Shown here piece after piece: positions 35,800 to 45,322 of a stretch of DNA of 64,000 nt. Source of the DNA: Psychrobacter urativorans (lineage in GTDB: Bacteria; Pseudomonadota; Gammaproteobacteria; Pseudomonadales; Moraxellaceae); the NCBI RefSeq assembly GCF_904846695.1, contig NZ_CAJHBR010000007.1, positions 62,001-126,000 on the forward strand. Reading direction: 5' to 3'. The notes under the pieces were generated by a model. The model saw only the letters and a program-made list of their open reading frames with translations. It was not told the origin of the DNA and did not search any database. Position 1 is the stretch's first letter; every line of letters starts with the position of its first letter. A program made the translations under genes and the position numbers.

Positions 35800-36207
35800 T
35801 TACAAACCCAAACGGTGGTTAATTTCTTGTTCAGTATCTCGCAAGGCTACTGATATTTGCTCGATAAGGGCGGCTTGCTCACCAAGTTTCTGCTCACGAC
35901 AAAGCTGTTGTAGCTGACCACACAATAACTCTAACCGCTTAGCGCCTAATGTAGCACTGGCTCCTTTTAGCGCATGAGCCGCCTCAAAACCATCAGCATT
36001 GTCATTACTAGCTTGCGCTAAATGCATAAGCTTAATACGTTGCAGACTGTCTATAAAATAAGTCCGCAGCAAGTCGGCGAAGTCCTCTTCAAGTAGCTCA
36101 CGCATATCTGCAAACTGCTCTTCATCTAGGAGCTGATAGCTATCTGCTAGCAGTTGATCCTCTACTAAAGGCTTATTAAAGGCATTGCTAAGTTGAGACT
36201 CGAACAT
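35800..36207 (-). CDS. Orphan Hpt-domain phosphotransfer protein
   Basis: Histidine phosphotransfer protein of 135 residues. The phospho-accepting His is in FEAAHALKGASATLGAKRLE, the standard HALKGSSA.. motif; the rest forms helices (LLRTYFIDSLQRIKLMHLAQ). It has no kinase or receiver domain and none is encoded nearby, so its partner must be elsewhere. AAGGTGG precedes the ATG. Its gene precedes trmJ by five bases, an arrangement whose meaning is unclear. Confidence 0.88.
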   Translation of the reverse strand: MFESQLSNAFNKPLVEDQLLADSYQLLDEEQFADMRELLEEDFADLLRTYFIDSLQRIKLMHLAQASNDNADGFEAAHALKGASATLGAKRLELLCGQLQQLCREQKLGEQAALIEQISVALRDTEQEINHRLGL

Positions 36208-36470
36208 GGTATACCACCTTAAAAAATAACTAATAACTAATAGCTAACAACTAGCGGCTAATAAACTCTTTTAGTATAGTCAATTTAAAATAAAACATAG
36301 GCAAGTATAATAAAACAGAGTCATTGATAATACTGTGCTACTAGCAGCAGTATCATCGGTTACTTATTAAGGGCTGATGAGGGCTATAACAGATTTAATA
36401 TTTAGCCATTATTTAACTATAGGTGGACAGCGGTTTAACTAGTCATTATTGGATAGTCATTTAAAGGCTA

Positions 36471-39400
36471 TTAACTATAATGAAAGTGCAAATTATCTTC
36501 ACTAATCAGCTCCTTGAGCTTCTGCAAATTGTCATCATTAGGATATACCCGCCAATGCTCAGACAATGCCACATTGGCAATGCCATAATCAGCGTAGACG
36601 CTCAAGCCGAGCATAGTGCAGTTATCATTGATCGGAGCATCGTTAGTGGCAAAGTTAGGTTCAGATAATTCGTGATTACCTTGGGCTGGATTTGGCGCTT
36701 GTGCCATCAAGTCGTTACCGGCTTCATCGTATACGCTACCACCTAAAGATGGATCAAAGAAGGTATTAGCCTGATCCTCTTGATCTTGGTCATAAGCTAA
36801 GCGTGGCGCTGGAATGATACTCGCTTGCGCGGCTTTTAGTAATGGTTGTAACTGTGTCAATAACTCAAGATCATTACCATGAATTTTTATACTGATTTTT
36901 TTTAACCAGCGTAAGCGGGCATCGATCATAGTCATGGCGTTATCAAGACGGGCGAATAGGCGTCCATCACGCTCACGTATACTGCCTTTTATGATCACTA
37001 CTTCATCCACTTTTAGTTGCTCTTTGACTCGATTGAAGCGCTCGGCATAGCAGCTGACTTCTAATCTTGAAGTACCATCATCTAAGGTAATCACATTACG
37101 ATTGCCGAAGTTTGCCATATCGATGACCAACCCAGCAAAGTAGCAGCTACCGTTATAGCCAGTATCCGTTAGCTTGTTTAAGCGTAACCCTGAAGTGTAG
37201 TGCTTAAGCTCTTCTAAATACTCATTTATAGGATGACCAGTTAAGTACAGTCCTAAAGTGTTTTTTTCAGCTTTTAGTCGGTGCTTATCGCCCCAGATTA
37301 GATCGCTGGTCATCACTAACGGTGGGGCGGCGACTACGCCATCCATCTCACCGAATAGATCCATCATGCCGATCTCACGATTCTGGCGATCCTGTTCAGC
37401 TGCTTGTACGGCGCTAGGCAATTGACTCATCAGCGCCCCTCGAATCTCGTAGGCTTCCTCTGCTGGCAAGTCTGGGCGTAGTGTCGCTGCAAAATCATCA
37501 AAACAGCCAGCACTTACTAAAGCCTCAAGGGTACGTTTATTAACTTTTTTGATATCAACTCGTCGGCAAAAATCATACAAATCTTTAAAATAACCCTCGC
37601 GGCGACGAGCTTCCACAATAGAGTCAACTGCCCCTTCACCAACGCCTTTGATAGCGCCTAAACCGTAAATAATGTTGGTCGGAGTATCAGCAACAAAGTG
37701 CCATTCACTACGGTTCACCGAAGGGTTGACTACAGTAAGATTGAAGTTCTCGCGGCAGTCATTGATAAAGAACACTACGTTGTCAGTGTTGTTCATATCT
37801 GAAGTCAATACCGCTGCCATAAACTCGGCAGGGTAGTATTGCTTGAGATAAGCAGTCTGATAAGCCAGCACCCCATAAGCAGCAGAATGCGAGCGGTTAA
37901 AACCGTAGCCGGCAAACTTCTCCATTAGGTCAAACACCCCACCTGAGGTCACCTCATCGATACCTTGTGCAGTGGCGCCCGTTAAGAAGATATCACGCTG
38001 CTTGGCCATCTCTTCAGGTTTTTTCTTACCCATCGCTCGGCGTAACATATCAGCACCGCCTAAGCTATAGCCGGCCATGACTTGCGATATCTGCATTACT
38101 TGTTCTTGATAGACGATAACGCCGTTAGTATTCTCTAAAATAGGCTCTAGATTAGGATGATCATAGATGACCTCTTCGCGGCCATGCTTACGATCAATAT
38201 ACATGTCAACCATACCGGCATCTAGTGGGCCGGGACGATAAAGCGCACACATGGCGATCACGTCTTCGATGTTAGTCGGCTGCAATTTAGCTAAGTACTT
38301 TTTCATGCCCATACTTTCTAACTGGAATACGGCCGTAGTTTTGGCATCTTGCAGTAGTTTGTAAGCTTTACTGTCATCTAGCGGCAAGTCCTCTAGGATC
38401 AGCTCCTCTAAGCCTTCATTGACTCGGCGCTTGTTAATATTCTTAACAGCAGCGTCGATTACTGTTAAGTTACGTAGCCCTAAAAAGTCGAATTTTACTA
38501 AGCCTACAGCCTCAACATCATCTTTATCGAATTGGCTAACCCGTGATCCGTCATCATCACAGTAGATAGCGCTAAAATCGGTTATTTTATTTGGCGCAAT
38601 AAGGACCCCACCAGCATGCTTGCCAACGTTACGGCAGATACCTTCAAGCTTAATGGCCATTTCCCAAATTTCAATAGCGTCTTCATAATCCATATTGTGT
38701 GGATTGGAGATAAGATCTTTTAGCTGTGGCTCTTGCTCTAAAGCTTGACTGAGAGTGATACCTGGGGTTTTAGGTATTAGCTTGGACATTTTGCTGGCTA
38801 GAAAATAGGACTTACTTTGCGCCCGTGCCACATCACGAACTACCGCTTTGGCCGCCATAGTACCGAAAGTAATGATCTGCGAAACCGCGTCACGACCATA
38901 AGTTTGAGCGACATAATCAATCACTCGATCACGCCCATCAATACAAAAGTCAATATCGAAATCGGGCATAGATACCCGTTCAGGATTCAAAAAGCGCTCG
39001 AATAATAAATCGTAATGGATCGGATCAAGATCGGTAATATTCAGCGCATACGCCACTAACGAGCCAGCACCGGAACCTCGGCCGGGGCCTACTGGGACAC
39101 CATTGGCTTTTGCCCAACGAATAAAGTCCATAACGATCAAGAAATAACCCGGGAAGCCCATCGATAAAATGACATCCAGCTCATATTCTAAGCGCTCATC
39201 GTATTTTTGTTTAATATTATCCCAAGTATCACTGCGGGCCTCAACTGGGAACAGCTTAGCTAAGCGCTGAGTAAGACCACGCTGCGATTCAGCTCTAAAA
39301 AAAGATTCAGTAGTCTCGCCTTCAGGCACTGGAAACTCAGGGAGTACGTTAATGCCTAATACTAGCGTCACGTTACAGCGAGTCGCTAACTGCAAAGTAT

Positions 39401-40160
39401 TGTCAATCACTTGCGGAATATCTGCAAATAACTGCTGCATTTGCTCTTGCGTCTTTAGATACTGCTCATCTGAATAAGTCTGCGGGCGATTAAGGTCGGC
39501 CAACACATAAGAGCCAGCGATACAGACACGAGCTTCATGGGCATCGAAGTCATCTTGCTCTAAAAAGCGCACATCATTATGGGCAATAATAGGAATATGA
39601 TGTTTAGCACCAGCATGAATAGTCGCTTGGGTAAAAGCATCTTCACCGCTACGGTTAGTCCGTTTAATCGCAAAATACAAGCGATCAGCAAACGCCGCTT
39701 GCCAGTCTATTAATAGCTCATCCGCTCTTTCTGGCATGGAGCCTACTAAGGCTTGTCCGACATCTGACTTTTCGGTAAACAGCACGATGACCCCAGCAGC
39801 GTACTTGATAACCTCACTACGTTTAACAATAGGGGTGCCGTGATTGGCAGGGTCAGCACGACCTTCAGTAAAACCTGAGGATACAATGCGAGTAATATTC
39901 TGATAGCCTTCATCGTTCATCGCTAATAGCACTAGACGCGACTCTTCATCGTCCATAATGATTTCGCTACCGATGATCGGCTTAATACCAGCACTCAAGC
40001 AAGCGCGATAGAATTTAACAGTCGCATACAAGTTTGATAAATCAGTCAAGGCTAATGCTAGCTGATTATCGGCGGCTGCCGCTTTGACTAATGGCTTGAT
40101 ACGTACGATAGAATCGGTAATCGAATATTCACTGTGAATGCCAAGGTGTACAAATGCCAT
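36471..40160 (-). CDS. dnaE: DNA polymerase III alpha subunit
   Basis: Replicative polymerase, 1229 residues. The N-terminal PHP domain begins FVHLGIHSEYSITD. The palm carries the catalytic triad region PDFDIDF at 399-405 (Asp400, Asp402, Asp404 are candidates, two being catalytic in the family), with GPGRGSGAGSLVAYAL just before it. FNRSHSAAYGVLAYQTAYLKQYYP belongs to the fingers, and helix-hairpin-helix (YGLGAIKGVGEGAVDSIVE) and OB (CYFAGLVIDMANFGNRNVIT) domains follow. An acidic insertion lies near the C-terminus (DQDQEDQANTFFDPSLGGS). AAGAG precedes the ATG. It ends about 260 bases before the Hpt gene. Confidence 0.97.
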   Translation of the reverse strand: MAFVHLGIHSEYSITDSIVRIKPLVKAAAADNQLALALTDLSNLYATVKFYRACLSAGIKPIIGSEIIMDDEESRLVLLAMNDEGYQNITRIVSSGFTEGRADPANHGTPIVKRSEVIKYAAGVIVLFTEKSDVGQALVGSMPERADELLIDWQAAFADRLYFAIKRTNRSGEDAFTQATIHAGAKHHIPIIAHNDVRFLEQDDFDAHEARVCIAGSYVLADLNRPQTYSDEQYLKTQEQMQQLFADIPQVIDNTLQLATRCNVTLVLGINVLPEFPVPEGETTESFFRAESQRGLTQRLAKLFPVEARSDTWDNIKQKYDERLEYELDVILSMGFPGYFLIVMDFIRWAKANGVPVGPGRGSGAGSLVAYALNITDLDPIHYDLLFERFLNPERVSMPDFDIDFCIDGRDRVIDYVAQTYGRDAVSQIITFGTMAAKAVVRDVARAQSKSYFLASKMSKLIPKTPGITLSQALEQEPQLKDLISNPHNMDYEDAIEIWEMAIKLEGICRNVGKHAGGVLIAPNKITDFSAIYCDDDGSRVSQFDKDDVEAVGLVKFDFLGLRNLTVIDAAVKNINKRRVNEGLEELILEDLPLDDSKAYKLLQDAKTTAVFQLESMGMKKYLAKLQPTNIEDVIAMCALYRPGPLDAGMVDMYIDRKHGREEVIYDHPNLEPILENTNGVIVYQEQVMQISQVMAGYSLGGADMLRRAMGKKKPEEMAKQRDIFLTGATAQGIDEVTSGGVFDLMEKFAGYGFNRSHSAAYGVLAYQTAYLKQYYPAEFMAAVLTSDMNNTDNVVFFINDCRENFNLTVVNPSVNRSEWHFVADTPTNIIYGLGAIKGVGEGAVDSIVEARRREGYFKDLYDFCRRVDIKKVNKRTLEALVSAGCFDDFAATLRPDLPAEEAYEIRGALMSQLPSAVQAAEQDRQNREIGMMDLFGEMDGVVAAPPLVMTSDLIWGDKHRLKAEKNTLGLYLTGHPINEYLEELKHYTSGLRLNKLTDTGYNGSCYFAGLVIDMANFGNRNVITLDDGTSRLEVSCYAERFNRVKEQLKVDEVVIIKGSIRERDGRLFARLDNAMTMIDARLRWLKKISIKIHGNDLELLTQLQPLLKAAQASIIPAPRLAYDQDQEDQANTFFDPSLGGSVYDEAGNDLMAQAPNPAQGNHELSEPNFATNDAPINDNCTMLGLSVYADYGIANVALSEHWRVYPNDDNLQKLKELISEDNLHFHYS

Positions 40161-40683
40161 AGAATACTCTTGCTAAAGGGTTAAAAAAGGCTAAGGTTAA
40201 TGACTGCTATCAGCTTTACACTAACTGCAAATAAAGGCTATTTATCAGTGTTTTAGCTGTCTGTAAAGACCGCCATACGCTAATAATAGCCTTAGTCGTT
40301 CTGATTGATGTTGCTCGATAACGGACTTAATCTTAGCGGCTAATAATAGCATTATTTGCGCCTAACAGCCACCAATTCAAGGCGCACAGTGTCAGATCAG
40401 CAAGCTCAATCTTAGCTTAAGAGTCAGCCTAAGTATCAGCCTAAGTATCAGCCTAAGTATTAGCTTAAGTATCAGCTTAAGTATCAGCCTGAATATTAGT
40501 ACCGATATGACGTTGAGGTAGTGCAGGTAGTGAATTGGCCAAGGCGACTTTGCTGCTAGAGTAATAGTGATGTCTATTATCTGCTTTACGGCTAGTAGTC
40601 CATTAGTGATTTGATAGTAAGCTAATGTTGATAAACTGTTTTTAACGATGATAGAGAGTAGTCAATAACACTGGGAGTAAAAA
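40161..40683. other. Intergenic region dnaE - GNAT gene with tandem repeat
   Basis: About 520 bases between divergent genes. A 12-base-period tandem repeat (40414-40497) is the only clear structure; promoters for both genes must also lie here. Confidence 0.5.
40414..40497. repeat. 12-bp tandem repeat, seven units
   Basis: Seven successive 12-base units close to AGCCTAAGTATC, three of them nearly identical. Units differ at a few positions (CC/CT, TC/TT). The repeats are too short and without spacers, so they are not a CRISPR array. Confidence 0.9.
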
Positions 40684-41208
40684 ATGTTTACTATTCGCCA
40701 AGCAAATAGCAGCGATAGTCTTGCTATTGCCAAAGTACAGTTAGTTAGCTGGAGTGCTGCTTATGGCGAGCTGTTGCCAAGCGCTTATATCAAGGAGCAA
40801 GATAGCTTAGCAGCCAAAGTGGAGATGTGGCAAAAAGTCATAGCGCATCCTGAAGCGAGCACTTGGGTAGCTCAAGATAAAAATGATGAAGATTGTGAGC
40901 ATGGCGTAGGGTTTATCAGTTGTTTTAACAAAGATAGTGAGTGGGAAATAACCACTCTATACATCTTACCTGACTATCAAGGCCAAGGCATTGGTAGCAA
41001 ATTAATGAACAGCGCTTTAGACCATATCCTAGCGGCTAATAGTCGAGCTAAGCTGTATTTATGGGTGCTAGCAACTAACGTTAAGGCTAGCAGTTTTTAT
41101 CAACAGCATGGCTTTGTAGCTAGTGCACACAGTAGCGAAGAATGGTATGAGGGCAGTAAAATAGTAGATATAAAAATGGTTAGATCAATGCCCGATAGAG
41201 AGTCTTGA
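40684..41208 (+). CDS. GNAT-family N-acetyltransferase
   Basis: Acetyltransferase of 174 residues. The acetyl-CoA-binding motif A is LYILPDYQGQGIGSKLMNSAL (Q-x-x-G-x-G), and LWVLATNVKASSFYQQHGF is motif B, both standard for GNAT. The substrate cannot be predicted from sequence. GGGAG precedes the ATG. Confidence 0.87.
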   Translation: MFTIRQANSSDSLAIAKVQLVSWSAAYGELLPSAYIKEQDSLAAKVEMWQKVIAHPEASTWVAQDKNDEDCEHGVGFISCFNKDSEWEITTLYILPDYQGQGIGSKLMNSALDHILAANSRAKLYLWVLATNVKASSFYQQHGFVASAHSSEEWYEGSKIVDIKMVRSMPDRES

Positions 41209-41254
41209 AAGCCTTTAGTTAATTGCTGTGATAGCTTTTGTTAGTACTAGCTAC

Positions 41255-41288
41255 AAAAAAACCCTCGCTATCATCATAATATCGAGGG
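41255..41288 (-). terminator. Terminator after the glcDEF operon (minus strand)
   Basis: CCCTCG (41262-41267) and CGAGGG (41283-41288) form the core stem; on the minus strand seven T follow. It lies just after the glcF stop codon. Confidence 0.82.
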
Positions 41289-41321
41289 CTTAAATAGCAA
41301 CGATAGCTTATCTAGGAAGCC

Positions 41322-42533
41322 CTACTGCGGATCTAACAATTCAATCCAGTGCTTCACTGGTACCGAAGACTTCGTGCCTAAGTGTAGCTGACAACCAATA
41401 TTAGCAGTGACTATCTGCTCAGGATTGCCAACAGTCAAGTCTCGTAACTTATTAGAGAGTAGTTGCTGGCTCATCTCAGGCTGTAGGATCGAGTAAGTAC
41501 CGGCAGAACCGCAGCATAAATGTCCATTTTGGGTGCGGGTCAGCTCAACACCGGCTTGCTGCAAAATTTGCTCGACTAAGCCGCCTAACTGCTGAGCATG
41601 TTGCAGTGAGCAAGGGCAGTGTACGGCTGTTTTACGGCCTAAGCCTTGTAACTGCAGCTGGCTTAAATCTTCTTTTACTAATACCTCGCCTAGATCTTTG
41701 GCCAGCTCGCCTACTCGCTGTGCTTTGGCAGCATAAGCACTGTCGTGGCTTAGTTTTTCGCCATACTCTTTGACCATCGAGCCGCAGCCAGAAGCGCTGA
41801 TGACAATGGCTTCTACTCCTGCCTCAATATAAGGCCACCAAGCGTCAATATTACGGCGCATAAAGGCCAGCCCTTCTTCATGAGCGGACAGATGATAACT
41901 CACCGCACCGCAGCAGCCAGCTTCAGGGGCAGTGAGTAAGCTGATGCCTAATTTATCTAGCACTCGTGCGGCTACAATATTGGTGTTCGGAGTGGCTACA
42001 GGTTGAGCGCAGCCTGCTAATACTAACATTTGGCGAGTGTGCTGTTGTACGGGTAAGGACAGCTTAAGCTGTCGCTCTGGTACTTTGGTTTTTAAACTAC
42101 GGGGCAAGAATGCTCGCAGCATCTGACCAATTTTCAGAAAGAACCCAAAGCGGTTGGGGTAGGGCAGAACTTTACGAATCAGCCAACGCAGCGCCTTTTG
42201 ATCCATCGGTCGCGGCAGCTGATCTTCCATAATGTCACGACCTATTTCAGCTAAGCGACCGTATTTCACCCCAGAAGGACAAGTAGTCTCGCAACTACGG
42301 CAGCTTAAACAGCGATCTAAATGGGTCTGGGTTTTTTCACTGACCTCACCAGTTTCTAGCATTTGTTTGATCAAATAAATACGTCCACGGGGACCATCGC
42401 GCTCATCGCCTAGCTCTTGATAAGTAGGGCAAGTGGCATTACAAAATCCACAGTGTACGCAGCTACGCAAAATAGAGTCGGCTTGTTGGATGTCTGGATG
42501 CTCTAGGTACTTCACATTAATTTGGGTACGCAT
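41322..42533 (-). CDS. glcF: Glycolate oxidase iron-sulfur subunit
   Basis: Electron-transfer subunit of membrane-linked glycolate oxidase, 403 residues (E. coli GlcF has 407). Two ferredoxin-type clusters: CVHCGFCNATCPTYQ and CLSCRSCETTCPSGVKYG. Two CCG domains follow: GCAQPVATPNTN with EAGCCGAVSYHLS, and CPCSLQHA with HLCCGSAGTYS. AGAGGAC precedes the ATG. It is the last gene of glcDEF, with about 50 bases after glcE. Confidence 0.95.
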   Translation of the reverse strand: MRTQINVKYLEHPDIQQADSILRSCVHCGFCNATCPTYQELGDERDGPRGRIYLIKQMLETGEVSEKTQTHLDRCLSCRSCETTCPSGVKYGRLAEIGRDIMEDQLPRPMDQKALRWLIRKVLPYPNRFGFFLKIGQMLRAFLPRSLKTKVPERQLKLSLPVQQHTRQMLVLAGCAQPVATPNTNIVAARVLDKLGISLLTAPEAGCCGAVSYHLSAHEEGLAFMRRNIDAWWPYIEAGVEAIVISASGCGSMVKEYGEKLSHDSAYAAKAQRVGELAKDLGEVLVKEDLSQLQLQGLGRKTAVHCPCSLQHAQQLGGLVEQILQQAGVELTRTQNGHLCCGSAGTYSILQPEMSQQLLSNKLRDLTVGNPEQIVTANIGCQLHLGTKSSVPVKHWIELLDPQ

Positions 42534-42584
42534 GATGTCCTCTTATGCTATTTAGCTATTACACTTAACGAGTAGGTTAATTTA

Positions 42585-43643
42585 TTACATCCAACTATAG
42601 AGACGACCGGGGTTAAAAATACCACTCGGATCGAAGGCTTGTTTCAGGCGCTGGTGTAGTTTACGCAGTGCTTCAGGCTGAGTATGAAAGACCTCTTGCA
42701 AGCGATCACCACCCCGATAGACACTGACTTGCCCACCAGCACGGTTAGCTAATGCTTCTAACTCGGCAGCTACAAAATCCCCACGCAGCCAACGCTGACT
42801 GCCACCCCAATCAATCAGCCAATCTTCCTTGGCCAATAGGTGCTCGGCATTACTATTAACTGAAAACCGCCATAAAGGCTTGTCACCAGCGAAGTAACTC
42901 AATTGCTGCTCACGTAACTGAGTCCATAGATCATCGCAGTCTTCTAGCTCAGTGCCCTGCCATTGACTAACAGTACTGGCAACGGCACTGCTTGCCCCTT
43001 CTAAGCGTAAATATAACTGGCCGTCAATCCAACAAGCTGCTGTTAGCGGCTTAGATTGACCTGCCAAGCGATTCATCTCGGTAATGGCTTGGGCAGCATC
43101 CATTTCGCGCTTAAGGGTTACAGTAGCGGCGGGCTTAGGCATCACTTTTAGACTGACCTCACTAATAATCCCTAAAGTACCCATAGCCCCAGCCTGCAGG
43201 CGTGACACATCATATCCGGCGACGTTTTTCATCACTTGCCCGCCAAAGCGCAGCTCTTCTGCACGGCCATTGATTAAGCGAATACCTAAGACATGATCTC
43301 TTACTGAGCCGTTCCAAGGTCGTCCTGGGCCGGATAAATGGCAAGCTAAGGTACCGCCTAAAGTAGCTCGTCCATCAAAGGTAGGCGGCTCAAATGCCAG
43401 TCGTTGGTTATGCTCAGCTAAAGCGGCATTAATCTCCACTAACGGTGTACCTGCACGCGCCGTAAGCACCAGCTCAATCGGCTCATAGCTTACAATACCG
43501 CTATGTCCGGCTAGACTAAGTGGCTCACCTTGAGACTGACGACCCATAAAATCCTTACTGCCACCGCCAGTGATGGTTAACGCAGTGCGATTAGCACTAG
43601 CTTGTTTAACTTGCTCTATTAGCTGCTGACTGATATCACTCAT
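42585..43643 (-). CDS. glcE: Glycolate oxidase FAD-binding subunit GlcE
   Basis: Second FAD-domain subunit of glycolate oxidase, 352 residues (E. coli GlcE has 350). Motifs: ALTITGGGSKDFMGR, FEPPTFDGRATLGGTLACHL, GPGRPWNGSVRDHVLGIRLI and QVMKNVAGYDVSRLQAGAMG. The start ATGA overlaps the glcD stop, showing translational coupling. Confidence 0.95.
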   Translation of the reverse strand: MSDISQQLIEQVKQASANRTALTITGGGSKDFMGRQSQGEPLSLAGHSGIVSYEPIELVLTARAGTPLVEINAALAEHNQRLAFEPPTFDGRATLGGTLACHLSGPGRPWNGSVRDHVLGIRLINGRAEELRFGGQVMKNVAGYDVSRLQAGAMGTLGIISEVSLKVMPKPAATVTLKREMDAAQAITEMNRLAGQSKPLTAACWIDGQLYLRLEGASSAVASTVSQWQGTELEDCDDLWTQLREQQLSYFAGDKPLWRFSVNSNAEHLLAKEDWLIDWGGSQRWLRGDFVAAELEALANRAGGQVSVYRGGDRLQEVFHTQPEALRKLHQRLKQAFDPSGIFNPGRLYSWM

Positions 43644-45121
43644 GCTGGCGCTCCCTGTGATTGATGCTGATGCGCTGGCTCGTTTTTATCTCTATCGAGT
43701 GCTCGATACTCTTGACAATGTTTAAGCACAGGAATACCTTTACCCGGATTAAGAGTGCCAATAGGATCGAAGGCATGTTTGATAGCATGAAACTGGATTA
43801 ACTCTTGCTCGTTGAACTGTACTCTCATCTGGCGAATCTTTTCTATGCCAACGCCATGTTCACCAGTAATACAGCCCCCCACAGCTACGCATAGCTCTAG
43901 TATACGACCGCCAAACTCTTCGGTCTTTTCAAAATCACCTGGTACATTGGCATCGAATAAGATTAATGGGTGCAAATTACCATCGCCGGCATGAAAGACG
44001 TTGGCCACTCGTAAGCCATAGTGTTCTGACATTTTTTGCATTTCAGTTAGCACATAGGCAAGTTGGCTACGGGGAATAGTGCCATCCATGCAGTAGTAAT
44101 CGGCTGATATTCGTCCTACCGCTGGAAACGCTGACTTACGACCTTTCCATAATAAAGCACGCTCCGCCTCACTTTGAGACACCCGAGTTGAGGTGGCACC
44201 AAGCTCAATAAATAGCTGCTCGACTTCATTTATTTGCTCAGCAACTTCAGCGGCGCTACCATCCAATTCGCATAGCAGCAGCGCTTTGGATTCAGTAGGA
44301 TAGCCGGCATGTACAAAAGCCTCGGCAGCTATAATAGCTAAGCTGTCCATCATCTCAAGTCCGGCTGGAATAATACCTTTGGCAATTACGCTACCTACGG
44401 CGTCCCCTGCAGTCTGCACGTTATCAAAAGCGGCCATAATCACTTGCGCTTTTTCGGGGCTAGGTAATAGCTTGACGGTGACTTCAGTGACTATCCCTAA
44501 TAGTCCCTCAGAACCAGTAATCAGAGCCATCAGATCGAAGCCATTACTGTCCAGACCTTCACTACCAATAGTGATTAAATCGCCTTCAACGGTAACCATT
44601 TCCACTTTTAATAAGTTATGAACGGTTAGTCCATATTTAAGGCAATGGACCCCGCCCGAGTTTTCGGCCACATTACCACCTATAGTACAAGCGATTTGTG
44701 AAGAAGGGTCTGGACCATAGTACAAGCCAAAAGCGCTTGCAGCTTCGCTAATAGCTAAGTTACGTACGCCTGGTTGCAAACGTGCGCTACGGGCAAGGGG
44801 ATCGATACCGAGAATATGCTTAAAGCGAGACAGTACTAGCAGCACCCCATCAGGGTTGGGCATCGCTCCAGCACAAAGGCCAGTGCCAGCACCACGGGCT
44901 ACCACTGGAATCTGATAGCGATAGCAAAGTCGCATCACTTGCTGTATCTGCTCGACGGTATCTGGTAACACTACTATTAACGGCATATCGCAATAAACAG
45001 ACAAGCCATCACATTCAAAAGGCCGCTGGGTTTCTTCGTCGCTAATCACATACTCAGGCTTAATAAAGGCACTAAACATCTGTACTAATTCGGCTTTATT
45101 AGGTCTTTGGCTCTGGTTCAT
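43640..45121 (-). CDS. glcD: Glycolate oxidase subunit GlcD
   Basis: FAD-linked catalytic subunit that oxidises glycolate to glyoxylate, 493 residues (E. coli GlcD has 499). The PCMH-type FAD fold shows PVVARGAGTGLCAGAMP and TIGGNVAENSGGVHCLKYG; the C-terminal cap has VANVFHAGDGNLHPLILFD and CITGEHGVGIEK. GGGAG precedes the ATG. No glcC regulator or glcB malate synthase gene is in the window. Confidence 0.95.
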   Translation of the reverse strand: MNQSQRPNKAELVQMFSAFIKPEYVISDEETQRPFECDGLSVYCDMPLIVVLPDTVEQIQQVMRLCYRYQIPVVARGAGTGLCAGAMPNPDGVLLVLSRFKHILGIDPLARSARLQPGVRNLAISEAASAFGLYYGPDPSSQIACTIGGNVAENSGGVHCLKYGLTVHNLLKVEMVTVEGDLITIGSEGLDSNGFDLMALITGSEGLLGIVTEVTVKLLPSPEKAQVIMAAFDNVQTAGDAVGSVIAKGIIPAGLEMMDSLAIIAAEAFVHAGYPTESKALLLCELDGSAAEVAEQINEVEQLFIELGATSTRVSQSEAERALLWKGRKSAFPAVGRISADYYCMDGTIPRSQLAYVLTEMQKMSEHYGLRVANVFHAGDGNLHPLILFDANVPGDFEKTEEFGGRILELCVAVGGCITGEHGVGIEKIRQMRVQFNEQELIQFHAIKHAFDPIGTLNPGKGIPVLKHCQEYRALDRDKNEPAHQHQSQGAPA

Positions 45122-45322
45122 ACTGCTCTCCCTAGCTTATGTTAACTGGGTTGATGATAATTATTTTGCGGTCTGGCATTCGTGGTCTTGCCCTTAACCG
45201 AGCTTAGATTGCTGGTCAACAAAAATACTTCTAGCTGTCATTTATTGTTAACTGAAAATCGACCAAAAACCAAGCGTTTTTAGTCGATAATACAAATTTA
45301 CCTAGAAGCACATTATGTACGA

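Noticed and set aside
40414..40497. Possible CRISPR array
   Set aside because: The 12-base units are contiguous with no spacers, are far too short for CRISPR repeats, and no cas genes are near.
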